Positions 27,449-35,359 of a stretch of 64,000 bases of DNA are shown in pieces (position 1 is the first letter of the stretch; every line of letters begins with the position of its first letter). The notes beneath the pieces were generated by a model. The model worked only from the letters and a program-made list of their open reading frames with translations. It was not told the DNA's origin and searched no databases. The stretch is taken from positions 3,891,001 to 3,955,000 of the forward strand of contig NZ_CP090059.1 of the NCBI RefSeq assembly GCF_021391395.1, read 5' to 3'. This DNA is from Sphingomonas cannabina. GTDB lineage: Bacteria; Pseudomonadota; Alphaproteobacteria; Sphingomonadales; Sphingomonadaceae. The position numbers and the translations under genes were made by a program.

Positions 27449-28765
27449 CTACCGCCGCGGCAGGACGATCTCGGCGGTCAGCCCGCCCTCGGGCCGATTG
27501 GTGAGGGAGAAAGCGCCGCCCTCGGCGTCCACCGCGCGCACTACGATCGGCAGGCCGAGCCCGAAGCCGGAGGTATCGCGCGAGCGCGCACGGTCGAGGC
27601 GCACGAACGGCTGGAGCACCCGCTGGCGCGCCTCCTCCGGGATGCCGGGGCCGTCGTCGTCGACACGGACCGCCACCTCATGCCCGCGATCGACCAGCGA
27701 CACGCGCGCATTGCCGCCATAGTGGAGCGCGTTCTCGAGCAGGTTGACGATCGCACGCTTGATCCCGAGCGGGCGCAGGGTGAGCTCGCAATGATCCGGG
27801 CCGGCGTAGGTCGCCGGCCGCCCCTGGTCCGCGGCGTCGCTGACGATCGTCGAGCACATCACGGCGAGATCGGTCGAGACCGCCGGCTCGCTGTCCCCGT
27901 CCCCGCCCAGATAGGCGAGCAGCGAGGACACCATGTCCTCCATCTCGGCGACGTCCTGCTCGATCGCCTCGCGCAGCCCGTCGTCCCTGACCGCGTCGGC
28001 GCGCAGGCGCAGGCGCGAGAGCGGCGTGCGGAAATCGTGGCCGACCGCGGCGAGCGCCTCGGTGCGGTCCTGGATCAGGCGGTGGATGCGATCCTGCATC
28101 TCATTGAAGGCGACGATGACCCGCCGCACCTCGCCGGGACCCGCTTCCGGCACGCGCTCGACCTCCTCGCCGTGACCGACCTGATCGGCGACCTCGGCCA
28201 GGCGGCGCAGCGGCCGCAGCACCTGCCGCACCAGCAGCCCGCCGATCACGATCAGCGCGATCGCAGGGGTGAGCGCGAGCAGCACCCGCCCGACCGCGAA
28301 ATCGATCTGGTGGAGCGGCTCCAGCGTCTGGAAATAGAGCCAGGTCCCGTCGTCGAGCCGCAGCGTGCCGCTGATATAGGCGTTGCGCCCCGGCGAGGTC
28401 AGCCGGATGCGCAGGTCGCGCCGCGCCAGGTCCGGCTCCCACGCGATGATCTGCTTGTGCATCCGGTCGAGCCTGGGCGCGACCCTGGGCGTCGGCGGCA
28501 GATGATCCTTCCATCGGACGAGATAGCGCGAGGTGGTGAGCTCGCCCGCCAGCCCGCTGCGATGCTCGGCCGGCTGCTCCTCGAGCAGCTTGCGCGCGAT
28601 GACGAGATGCTCGGCGAGCCGGTTGGCCTCGTCGTCGCGGATCGAGTAGCGGCTGGCGCGCTCGTAGAGGAAGGTGGTCGCGCCATATTCGACCAGCAGC
28701 GCCAGCAACAGGATCGCGAAGATGCGCCCGATGATGCCGAGCGGCAGGCGGGGAATGACCTTCAA
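27449..28765 (-). CDS. Sensor histidine kinase
   Basis: A 438-residue membrane histidine kinase. Seen: TM1 (residues about 10-33); a periplasmic sensor region to about 155; TM2 (about 160-180); a HAMP-like linker; the phospho-acceptor H243 in VGHDFRTPLS; and the ATP-binding boxes NLLENALHYGG, DDDGPGIPEE and GFGLGLPIV. It begins at a TTG at 28765 that overlaps the response regulator stop as TTGA, so translation is coupled. The signal is unknown. The frame remains open far upstream over the regulator gene, but that part is a shadow. Confidence 0.9.
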   Translation of the reverse strand: MKVIPRLPLGIIGRIFAILLLALLVEYGATTFLYERASRYSIRDDEANRLAEHLVIARKLLEEQPAEHRSGLAGELTTSRYLVRWKDHLPPTPRVAPRLDRMHKQIIAWEPDLARRDLRIRLTSPGRNAYISGTLRLDDGTWLYFQTLEPLHQIDFAVGRVLLALTPAIALIVIGGLLVRQVLRPLRRLAEVADQVGHGEEVERVPEAGPGEVRRVIVAFNEMQDRIHRLIQDRTEALAAVGHDFRTPLSRLRLRADAVRDDGLREAIEQDVAEMEDMVSSLLAYLGGDGDSEPAVSTDLAVMCSTIVSDAADQGRPATYAGPDHCELTLRPLGIKRAIVNLLENALHYGGNARVSLVDRGHEVAVRVDDDGPGIPEEARQRVLQPFVRLDRARSRDTSGFGLGLPIVVRAVDAEGGAFSLTNRPEGGLTAEIVLPRR

Positions 28766-29478
28766 CGGCGCTCCACGGGGACGTTGAGCATGTAGCCGAT
28801 CCCGCGCACGGTGATGATCGGCGCCGCCTTGCCCGCGCCCGAGAGCTTGCGGCGCAGGCGGCTGACCAGCACGTCGACGCTGCGGTCCGAGCTGTCGCCG
28901 AGCCGGGTGCGCGACAGCTCGATCAGCCGCTCGCGCGCGATCACGCGCTGGGCGTTGTCGCACAGCGCGACGAGCAGGTCGAACTCGGCGCCGGTCAGCT
29001 CGACGATCGCGCCGGTCGGCGAATGGAGCTCGCGCCGCGGCAGGTGGATCGTCCAGCCGTCGAAATGGAGCTCGCCCCGGTCGCGCTTGGCCGTGTCGCC
29101 GGTGCCGTTGCCCGACTGGCGCCGTAGCACTGCGCGCACCCGCGCGACCAGCTCGCGCGTGCCGAACGGCTTGGCGAGATAGTCGTCGGCGCCGAGCTCC
29201 AGCCCGACGACGCGGTCGGTCTCGCTGCCCTTGGCCGAGACGAAGATGATCGGCACGTCGCTGTCGCGGCGGATCGCGCGGCACAGGTCGATGCCGCTGG
29301 TGCCCGGCAGCATGATGTCGAGCAGCACGAGGTCGACCGGCCCTGCCTCGAACGCGCGCCACATCTCCGGCGCGGAGGCGGCGGGGCGGACGGTATAGCC
29401 GTTCTCCTGCAGCGCGCGCGCGGTGAGGGTGCGGAGCGGCGGATCGTCTTCGACGAGGAGGATGGTCGGTGCAGTCAT
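28762..29478 (-). CDS. OmpR-family response regulator
   Basis: A 238-residue DNA-binding regulator: receiver domain (residues 1-120) with acidic pocket E10/D11/D12, phosphorylated Asp D54 in LLDIMLPG and conserved Lys in DDYLAKPFG, then a winged-helix output domain (about 135-235; ELTGAEFDLL, VDVLVSRLRRKL, IITVRGIGYML). It is the first gene of a two-gene operon with the kinase that follows. The target genes are unknown. The ATG at 29478 lacks a strong ribosome site. Confidence 0.93.
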   Translation of the reverse strand: MTAPTILLVEDDPPLRTLTARALQENGYTVRPAASAPEMWRAFEAGPVDLVLLDIMLPGTSGIDLCRAIRRDSDVPIIFVSAKGSETDRVVGLELGADDYLAKPFGTRELVARVRAVLRRQSGNGTGDTAKRDRGELHFDGWTIHLPRRELHSPTGAIVELTGAEFDLLVALCDNAQRVIARERLIELSRTRLGDSSDRSVDVLVSRLRRKLSGAGKAAPIITVRGIGYMLNVPVERR

Positions 29479-29639
29479 GTCAATCCGAGCGCCGGGAGGT
29501 ATGGTGGGCCGCCCCGTCCGTCAACGGCGGTGCCGCGATGCAGCAAGCCAGCAACATTTCTTCACAATAGCGCCAAGGGCAGGAAAATCGACCTCCCTAG
29601 CTCCGGTCGACAAACCCTTTCGTCGCAAGGAGCTTTCCC

Positions 29640-29876
29640 ATGACCATTCTCGCCACCGCCGGCGCAGCGCTGACGGCGCTCGTCGCCCTCCCCGCCGCCG
29701 ATGCACCGCGCCACCCGCATCTCGGCGCCGCGATCAAGGCCGGCTGCCACGTCCAGCAGGTCCACACGCCCGCAGGCAAGCCGGTCCAGTCCAACCCGAT
29801 CGTGCGCTGTCCGGCGAAGGCCACGGCCCAGATCGCTTCGGCCGACGAAGCGAAGGCGCGTCGCACCGGCCAATAA
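29640..29876 (+). CDS. Small exported protein of unknown function
   Basis: A 78-residue protein with a signal peptide (ATAGAALTALVALPAADA) and a short mature part containing two cysteines (AGCHVQQVHT and IVRCPAK) that could form a disulfide. AAGGAG lies eight bases before the ATG, which supports a real gene. It stands alone between the divergent two-component operon and the convergent SDR gene. I do not recognise the family. Confidence 0.7.
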   Translation: MTILATAGAALTALVALPAADAPRHPHLGAAIKAGCHVQQVHTPAGKPVQSNPIVRCPAKATAQIASADEAKARRTGQ

Positions 29877-29903
29877 CCGCGCGGACGGCGGAAGTCCCGG
29901 CAT

Positions 29904-30959
29904 TCAGAAGTGCGCGAGATAGCCGCCGTCCACTGCGATCACCTCGCCGGTAATGTAGGACGCCTGGGCTGAAGCCAGGAAGACGACCACGCCCGCGATC
30001 TCGCACGGGCTGCCCCAGCGGCCGAGCGACGTCCGGCGCCCGAGATATTCGGTGATCGCCGCATCATCCACCATCGGCTGATTGGCCTCGGTCGCGAAAT
30101 AGCCCGGCGCCACGGCGTTGACAGTGATCCCGCGCGGACCCAGCTCGGCCGCGAGCGCGCGGGTGAGCGCGGCAAGCCCGCCCTTGGCCGCGGTATAGCC
30201 GGCGTCGCCCGCACGGGCGACCGGGCCGGCGATCGAGGTGACGTTGATGATCCGGCCGCCGGCGGTCATCTGCGGCGCCAGCAGCCGGACAAGATCGAAC
30301 GGCGCGACGAGATTGGTCTCGAGCAGGTTGCGTAAAGCGGCACGGTCCAGGCTCTCGATCGGGCCGCGATCCCGGCTGCCGGCATTGTTGACCAATATGT
30401 CGATACGCCCGTGGCGCTCCACCAGCGCCTTCACCCCTGCGGCCAGGCCCGCCTCATCGTCGAGATCGGCCGCGAAGATTGCGGCGCCCGCTATCCCGTC
30501 CGCCGCCGCTTCCAGCCCGGCTCGGTCACGCCCGTGCAGGATCACCCGCGCTCCGGCCTGCGCGAGTCCCCGGGCGATCTCCAGGCCCAACCCGCGGCCG
30601 GCGCCGGTCACGAGCGCCAGCCGCCCGTCGAGTCGAAAGGGCGCCGTCGGCAGCAGGTCGTCGGTGACGGTCATGGTGAACACCGGGGCGTTGCCGGCAG
30701 GTGTCTCGGCGACGGCGTCGACGAAGGCGGCGCGGGTCTCGGGCTCGTCGTAGACCATTTTCTGCTCGAAGGCGGCGCGCCAGGTCGCCTCGTCCGGCCA
30801 TTCGGCATAGCCGACGAAACGCCCGTCCGATGTCCGGTGCAGGCGCGAGCCATAGCTGCCGTAGCGCTCTCGGATCAGCTCCGTGCCGCGCCGCCAGGCG
30901 CTCCGGAACTGCTCTTCCTTGCCGGGATGGACCCGCCACCAATAGACAGCGACGAACAT
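29904..30959 (-). CDS. Fusion of an antibiotic-biosynthesis-monooxygenase-like domain and a short-chain dehydrogenase
   Basis: A 351-residue protein in two parts. Residues 1 to about 100 look like a small ABM-type ferredoxin-like domain (FVAVYWWRVHPGKEEQF, VGYAEWPDEATWRAAF). Residues from about 108 are an SDR with TGAGRGLG (NAD(P) binding), NNAGS, Ser in VTSIAG, and the YxxxK pair in GYTAAKGG; it ends with TGEVIAVDGGY. The junction is continuous (VFTMTVTDDLLPTAPFRLDG) with no stop. A Met at the MTVTDD position could also start a stand-alone SDR. The start ATG at 30959 (or TTG at 30965) has no clear ribosome site. Substrate unknown. Confidence 0.8.
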   Translation of the reverse strand: MFVAVYWWRVHPGKEEQFRSAWRRGTELIRERYGSYGSRLHRTSDGRFVGYAEWPDEATWRAAFEQKMVYDEPETRAAFVDAVAETPAGNAPVFTMTVTDDLLPTAPFRLDGRLALVTGAGRGLGLEIARGLAQAGARVILHGRDRAGLEAAADGIAGAAIFAADLDDEAGLAAGVKALVERHGRIDILVNNAGSRDRGPIESLDRAALRNLLETNLVAPFDLVRLLAPQMTAGGRIINVTSIAGPVARAGDAGYTAAKGGLAALTRALAAELGPRGITVNAVAPGYFATEANQPMVDDAAITEYLGRRTSLGRWGSPCEIAGVVVFLASAQASYITGEVIAVDGGYLAHF

Positions 30960-30998
30960 GTCCAAGCTATAGGCGCGCCATACCGGCGCGCCACAACG

Positions 30999-31033
30999 AA
31001 AAAGCCCGCCAAGTCAGACTTGGCGGGCTTTTT
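30999..31033. terminator. Rho-independent terminator downstream of tRNA-Val
   Basis: AAAAAGCCCGCCAAG (30999-31013), loop TCAGA, CTTGGCGGGCTTTTT (31019-31033): a perfect 15-base inverted repeat with A- and T-runs on both sides. On the minus strand it lies right after the tRNA. Confidence 0.9.
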
Positions 31034-31035
31034 GA

Positions 31036-31110
31036 TGGTGGGCGTGGCAAGGATTGAACTTGCGACCCCTGCGATGTCAACACAGTGCTCTACCACTGAG
31101 CTACACGCCC
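31036..31110 (-). tRNA. tRNA-Val (anticodon GAC)
   Basis: A full cloverleaf on the minus strand. The acceptor GGGCGTG (from 31110) pairs with CACGCCC; the D arm is GCTCAGTGGTAGAGC; the anticodon loop TTGACAT gives GAC; the T loop is TTCAATC; and CCA is encoded at the 3' end (31036-31038). Length is 75 bases including CCA. A strong terminator follows. Confidence 0.95.
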
Positions 31111-31165
31111 GAGAGGCGCGGCCTTTAGCGGGCGCTATGCGCCCGCGCAAGCCGCTTTCCTTCGA

Positions 31166-31543
31166 TTAAATCGATCCGCTCGCGTTTCCCACCTCGAACA
31201 TGCGGTCGACCTCCAGCACCAGGTCGCGCAGGTGGAAGGGTTTGGACAGCACGCGCGCCTGCGGCATCGTCTTGCCTGCCTTCAGCGTCACTGCCGCGAA
31301 ACCGGTGATGAACATGACGCGCGTGTCCGGTGCGATGTCAGCCGCCTTCTGCGCGAGCTCGATGCCGTCCATCTCCGGCATGACGATGTCGGTGAGCAAC
31401 AGGTCGAACCGCTCGCTCTCGAGCAGCGGAAGCGCCGCGGTGCCGCGGTCCACGGCCGACACCTGATAGCCGGACCTCTCCAGCGCGCGCGTCAGATACT
31501 CGCGCATCACCGTATCGTCCTCGGCCAGAAGAATCCTGATCAT
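31166..31543 (-). CDS. cpdR: Single-domain response regulator CpdR
   Basis: A 125-residue receiver-only protein matching alphaproteobacterial CpdR, which in Caulobacter controls substrate delivery to the ClpXP protease during the cell cycle. Seen: the acidic pair in LLAEDD, the phospho-acceptor D52 in LLLTDIVMPEMDGIEL, VMFITGFAAV, and the conserved KPFHLRDLV near the end. The ATG at 31543 has GGGAG upstream. It is divergent from an N-formylglutamate amidohydrolase-like gene. The usual upstream kinase (CckA/ChpT relay) is not in the window. Confidence 0.93.
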   Translation of the reverse strand: MIRILLAEDDTVMREYLTRALERSGYQVSAVDRGTAALPLLESERFDLLLTDIVMPEMDGIELAQKAADIAPDTRVMFITGFAAVTLKAGKTMPQARVLSKPFHLRDLVLEVDRMFEVGNASGSI

Positions 31544-31644
31544 CACACGCTCCCGAAGCTCCTTTTATGAGCCCAGGGCTTAAGATTTTCCAGCCGTTCC
31601 ACACGGCGTTGCAGGTTGGCAGCAGGACAGATACCGTTGCCGAC

Positions 31645-32496
31645 GTGAGTCCGATCGACATTCCGCCGTTCGAGCGCCTCGGTCCCGTAGAGCCGGTGAG
31701 CCCGGTGGTGCTGTCGGTGCCGCACGGCGGGCGCGACTATCCGCCGGTGCTGCAGGAGGCGCTGCGCGTGCCGCTCGCTTCGCTGATCCCTCTCGAGGAT
31801 CGCTATATCGATCGGCTGACGGAGGCTGCGCTGGGCGTGGAGACCGCCTTCATCGCCAGGCGCGCGCGGGCCTGGATCGATCTCAACCGCGGCGAGCAGG
31901 ACCGCGACCCTCGGCTCGACGACGGCGCCTCGACGATGACGATGCCGTTCGTCTCCGCCAAGGTGAAGGGCGGACTCGGCCTGGTGCCGCGGCGGGTGAG
32001 CGGCGCGGGCGAACTGTGGCTCAGGCGGCTGTCGGGCGAGGAGGTCGTCGCGCGGATCGTCGCCGATCACCGGCCCTACCATGCGGCGCTGGCGGCGGCG
32101 CTGCAGTCCGCAAGGGCGCGATTCGGCACGACGGTGCTGCTCGATATCCATTCGATGCCGCCAATCGCCGCCCCGTCCGCTGCACGGGTGGTGATCGGCG
32201 ATCGCTTCGGGCGCACGGCCGGGTCGCGATTCGTCCATCGCATCGAAGGGGTGGTGCGCGATGCAGGCTATGCAGTCGCGCTCAACGCTCCCTATCCCGG
32301 CGGCCACATCCTCGATCGCCATGGCGCACCGGCACGCGGCGTGCATGCGATCCAGGTCGAAATCGACCGGTCGAGCTATCTCGACGCCAAGCTGCGCGAA
32401 CCCGGCCCCGGCTTCGGCGCGACCGCCAGACTGCTGCGCGAGATCATCGACGCGCTGGCCGACGAGATCGCCCCCGCCGCCATCGCCGCGGAATAA
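31645..32496 (+). CDS. N-formylglutamate amidohydrolase family protein
   Basis: A 283-residue member of the N-formylglutamate amidohydrolase family (zinc-dependent; the substrate is not proven for this branch). Seen: SPVVLSVPHGGRDYP, ARRARAWIDLNR, and LLDIHSMPP with likely metal ligands, and the end VHAIQVEIDRSSYLD. I place the start at the GTG at 31645, since homologous sequence begins about there and this leaves about 100 bases for divergent promoters with cpdR. The frame is open back to an ATG at 31567. Its stop codon sits at the edge of the A-run that, on the other strand, ends a candidate small RNA. Confidence 0.82.
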   Translation: MSPIDIPPFERLGPVEPVSPVVLSVPHGGRDYPPVLQEALRVPLASLIPLEDRYIDRLTEAALGVETAFIARRARAWIDLNRGEQDRDPRLDDGASTMTMPFVSAKVKGGLGLVPRRVSGAGELWLRRLSGEEVVARIVADHRPYHAALAAALQSARARFGTTVLLDIHSMPPIAAPSAARVVIGDRFGRTAGSRFVHRIEGVVRDAGYAVALNAPYPGGHILDRHGAPARGVHAIQVEIDRSSYLDAKLREPGPGFGATARLLREIIDALADEIAPAAIAAE

Positions 32497-32599
32497 AAAA
32501 ACCGCCTCGGGACAAGCCCGAGGCGGCCAAGGTTCAGGGAGGAGACACGCCCGCAGGCGTGCCGTACGACCTCGCGAAAGGGGGGACACGAAGCCGTAC
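32495..32599 (-). ncRNA. Candidate trans-acting small RNA with anti-Shine-Dalgarno motif
   Basis: Between two genes, the minus strand has a well-spaced promoter (32606-32634), then about 105 bases, then a strong terminator: CCGCCTCGGG-CTTGT-CCCGAGGCGG (32502-32526) followed by TTTTTTT. Inside are a hairpin CACGCC-TGCG-GGCGTG (32546-32561) and an unpaired CTCCTCCC (32537-32544), complementary to ribosome sites. The layout resembles alphaproteobacterial small RNAs such as the mmgR/suhB type, but I cannot confirm the family. No protein ORF fits. Confidence 0.65.
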
Positions 32600-32605
32600 A
32601 ACACG

Positions 32606-32634
32606 GATATAGGCAAACGGTTACACGCCTTCAA
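32606..32634 (-). promoter_or_regulatory. Sigma-70-type promoter for the candidate small RNA
   Basis: On the minus strand: TTGAAG (32629-32634), a 17-base spacer, and TATATC (32606-32611). This predicts a transcription start near 32599. Confidence 0.65.
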
Positions 32635-32658
32635 GGCACTGATTTGTATCTTTGTGTG

Positions 32659-33228
32659 TCAGCCTTCGCGCGGTCGCAATATGGGTAGCATGCGCACGAG
32701 GGTCACGTCGCGCCGGACGAGGTGATGGCGCAGCGCCGCGGCGACGTGGAGCAGCACCAGCGCGGTCATCAGATAGCCCAGGATCTCATGCGCCTCATGG
32801 CCGAAATCCGCCATGCCCGGCGATACCGGCAGATATGGAATGGCGAACAGGAAGAACCAGGTGAGCGGCCGCGGCGGGTTGCCGTCGTGACCGATCGACG
32901 ACATCGCCCAGCCGGTCAGCGGCATCGCGATCATCAGGAAATAGAGCGTCCAGTGCACGACGAGCGCGAAGCGGTGCTCCCACGGCGCGATGTTGGTGGC
33001 ACGCGTCGGCGGCAGGTGCATCAGCCGCCAGGCGAGCCGGCCGAGGCTCAGCACCAGCACGGTGATGCCGGCCGCCTTGTGCAGGGGCATCAGCTGCCAC
33101 TCGCGCGGCAGGCCGTCGTGGAACAGCCCGACGGCCAGGTTGAACAGCACGAGCAGCGCGATCGTCCAGTGAAAGGCGATCGCGACGGTGGAATAGCGGT
33201 CGTCACGGACAAATGGCCCCAGTGCCAT
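32659..33228 (-). CDS. Cytochrome b561-family membrane protein
   Basis: A 189-residue four-helix membrane protein of the bacterial cytochrome b561 family. Seen: histidines suited to bind two b hemes in AIAFHWTIALLV, MPLHKAAGI, VVHWTLYFLM and HEILGYLMTALVLLHVAAALRHH. It should pass electrons between quinone and a periplasmic or membrane partner, which is not identified here. The ATG at 33228 is preceded by GAGGGGAG. It lies downstream of the FAD oxidoreductase gene with 30 bases between, so cotranscription is possible. Confidence 0.88.
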   Translation of the reverse strand: MALGPFVRDDRYSTVAIAFHWTIALLVLFNLAVGLFHDGLPREWQLMPLHKAAGITVLVLSLGRLAWRLMHLPPTRATNIAPWEHRFALVVHWTLYFLMIAMPLTGWAMSSIGHDGNPPRPLTWFFLFAIPYLPVSPGMADFGHEAHEILGYLMTALVLLHVAAALRHHLVRRDVTLVRMLPILRPREG

Positions 33229-33258
33229 GATGCTCCCCTCTTGCGGAACGGATCGCCG

Positions 33259-34710
33259 TTATGATGCGCCCGAAGTCGGCGGCGCAAGGCGCACCAGCTT
33301 GCCGGGATTGAACAGACCGGCCGGATCGAACGCGACCTTGATCGCCCGGAGCGCCGAAAGGCGTGCCGGCGGCCCCAGCCGTTCGAGCTCGGCCAGCTTC
33401 ATCTGGCCGATGCCATGCTCCGCCGAAATCGATCCGCCCGCGGCGACGACATGGTCGTGGACGAGACGGGTAATCGCCGGCGCCTGCTCGGCATACCAGG
33501 TGGCCGCGTCGGCACCCGCGGGGGCGTGGACATGGAAATGGACGTTGCCGTCGCCCAGATGGCCGAAGCCGTTCGCCGTGGTGCCGGGAAATGCCGCCTC
33601 GATCGCGCGGGCGTCGGTCGTCAGGAAATCGGGCATCCGCTCGACTGGCACCGAGATGTCGTGCGCGAGCTGGGGGCCGTGCGCCCGCTCGGCCTCCGAG
33701 ATCGAATGGCGGATGCGCCAGAAGGCCTCCGCCTGCGCCTCGCTCGCAGCGATCGTTGCATCATCGACCAGCCCTTCATTCAATGCCCTGGCGAGCAGGC
33801 GTTCGAGCAGCACCGCCGGCGGTTCGCGGTCGAGATTACCCGCCACCGCCTCGATCAGCACATGCCAGGCGTGCTTGCCGGCGAGCGGTGAGCGGGTGTC
33901 GGGGACATGGCCGAGCACGACCGCCAGCGTCTCGCCCGGGATGATCTCGAAGCTCTCGATCGCATCGCTCTCCGCCTCCATCAGGCGGAGCAGGCGGAGC
34001 GCCGCATGCGGCGTGGCGACGGCGGCCCAGGCCACGGCGCGCGCGGCGATCGCAGGCGCCAGCCGCAGCGTCGCGGCGGTGATCACGCCGATCGTGCCTT
34101 CGGAACCGATCAGCAGCTGGTCGAGGTCGTAGCCGCGATTGTCCTTCTTGAGTGCCGCCAGCCCATCATGGACCGAGCCGTCGGGCAGCACCGCCTCCAG
34201 CCCGGCGATCAGGCTCCGCATCGTCCCCCAGCGCAGCACCTGCGTGCCGCCGGCATTGGTCGAGGCGAGCCCGCCGATCGTCGCCGACCCGCGGCTGCCC
34301 AGCGTCAGCGGAAAGCGCCGCCCCACGGCCTCGGTGGCGGCATGGAGGTCAGCCAGGATCACCCCCGCCTCGGCGACGGCGAGATTGGCGTCCGGATCGA
34401 CGCTCCGCACCCGGTTCATCCGCCGCAGCGACAGGATCAGCGCCGATCCGTCGGCCGGCGGGGTCGCGCCGCCGACCATCGACGTGTTCCCCCCCTGCGG
34501 CACCAGCGGCACCCGTGCTTCGCGCGCCGCCTCGACCACCGCGACGACCTCCGCCGTCGAGGCGGGCGCCAGCAGCGCCGGCGCGACGCCACGGTAGCGG
34601 CCGCGCCAGTCCGTCAGCCACGGCGCGATGTCGACGGGATCGGTGACCGCGATCCTCGCCCCGAAGCGGGATCGCAGCGCTTCGACGAGCTGGGCTTGCA
34701 CTGGCGTCAT
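33259..34710 (-). CDS. FAD-binding oxidoreductase, GlcD/D-2-hydroxyglutarate dehydrogenase-like
   Basis: A 483-residue flavoprotein of the VAO/GlcD group that oxidises a D-2-hydroxyacid. Seen: the FAD-binding LVPQGGNTSMVGGATP, LASTNAGGTQVLRWGTMR and GSEGTIGVIT; in the C-terminal cap, GFGHLGDGNVHFHV with metal-binding histidines and SAEHGIGQMK; and the end FNPGKLV. D-2-hydroxyglutarate or D-lactate are plausible substrates. The ATG at 34710 gives the usual N-terminus; a TTG/GTG-like extension to 34749 is less likely. The 84-base gap upstream is shared with a divergent gene. Confidence 0.88.
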   Translation of the reverse strand: MTPVQAQLVEALRSRFGARIAVTDPVDIAPWLTDWRGRYRGVAPALLAPASTAEVVAVVEAAREARVPLVPQGGNTSMVGGATPPADGSALILSLRRMNRVRSVDPDANLAVAEAGVILADLHAATEAVGRRFPLTLGSRGSATIGGLASTNAGGTQVLRWGTMRSLIAGLEAVLPDGSVHDGLAALKKDNRGYDLDQLLIGSEGTIGVITAATLRLAPAIAARAVAWAAVATPHAALRLLRLMEAESDAIESFEIIPGETLAVVLGHVPDTRSPLAGKHAWHVLIEAVAGNLDREPPAVLLERLLARALNEGLVDDATIAASEAQAEAFWRIRHSISEAERAHGPQLAHDISVPVERMPDFLTTDARAIEAAFPGTTANGFGHLGDGNVHFHVHAPAGADAATWYAEQAPAITRLVHDHVVAAGGSISAEHGIGQMKLAELERLGPPARLSALRAIKVAFDPAGLFNPGKLVRLAPPTSGAS

Positions 34711-34794
34711 GGCGTGGCCGCCGCTAGCATGGCGTGCCTCGGCCGCCAATTCATGCAGGGTTCAATCGCAGGATTCCATATTTTCGCCGACATC

Positions 34795-35280
34795 ATGCCA
34801 GACGTTCGCCTTCCGCTGCTCCTGCTCACCACGCTTGCCGTCCCCGGAGCCGCCGGTGGCGAGCAGCGTCGTCAGATGCAGTCCGAGCGGGAGACGATCA
34901 CCGAGGTGACGATCCAGCAGCGGCTGATCATCCGCATCCCGCGGCTGCCAGTCGGGCGCGCATCGATCGCTGCCGCCCCGCCCGCCGCCCCGCTGCCGCC
35001 GATCCGCTGGGTCGAGCGCAAGACTGACAAATGCGTGCCGGTGGAAACGCTCGCGGGCGCGACGATAGCGGGGACCGACCGGGTCGACCTGCTGCTGCTC
35101 AACGGCAAGCGGCTGCGCGCGCGCTTCGGCGACGATTGCCCGGCGCTCGATTTCTACTCCGGCCTCTATGTGCGCATGAATCCCGACGGGAAGGTCTGCG
35201 CCAGCCGCGATTCGATCCGCTCGCGGGCCGGCGGCGAGTGCCGGATCGAGTCATTCAGCGCGCTCGTCCCAAGCCGATAG
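34795..35280 (+). CDS. Secreted hypothetical protein
   Basis: A 161-residue protein with a signal peptide (MPDVRLPLLLLTTLAVPG) and a Pro/Ala-rich linker (near residue 60). The C-terminal domain has four cysteines (DKCVPV, DDCPAL, GKVCAS, GECRIE), probably two disulfides in the periplasm. Similar short Cys-containing exported proteins occur widely in sphingomonads with no known role. An ATG at 34753 in the same frame is an alternative start with a poorer signal peptide. Confidence 0.75.
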   Translation: MPDVRLPLLLLTTLAVPGAAGGEQRRQMQSERETITEVTIQQRLIIRIPRLPVGRASIAAAPPAAPLPPIRWVERKTDKCVPVETLAGATIAGTDRVDLLLLNGKRLRARFGDDCPALDFYSGLYVRMNPDGKVCASRDSIRSRAGGECRIESFSALVPSR

Positions 35281-35359
35281 CTTGACAATCGCCGATAAAT
35301 CCGCGAGCGCGCGAAGCTGATCGAGGCGCGGCCCTCGCGCCCCTTTCCGGACATCGTTC

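Noticed and set aside
31567..31644. ATG at 31567 as start of the N-formylglutamate amidohydrolase-like gene
   Set aside because: It leaves only 23 bases to the divergent cpdR start and adds 26 residues that do not look like the family. GTG 31645 is preferred, although it also lacks a strong ribosome site.
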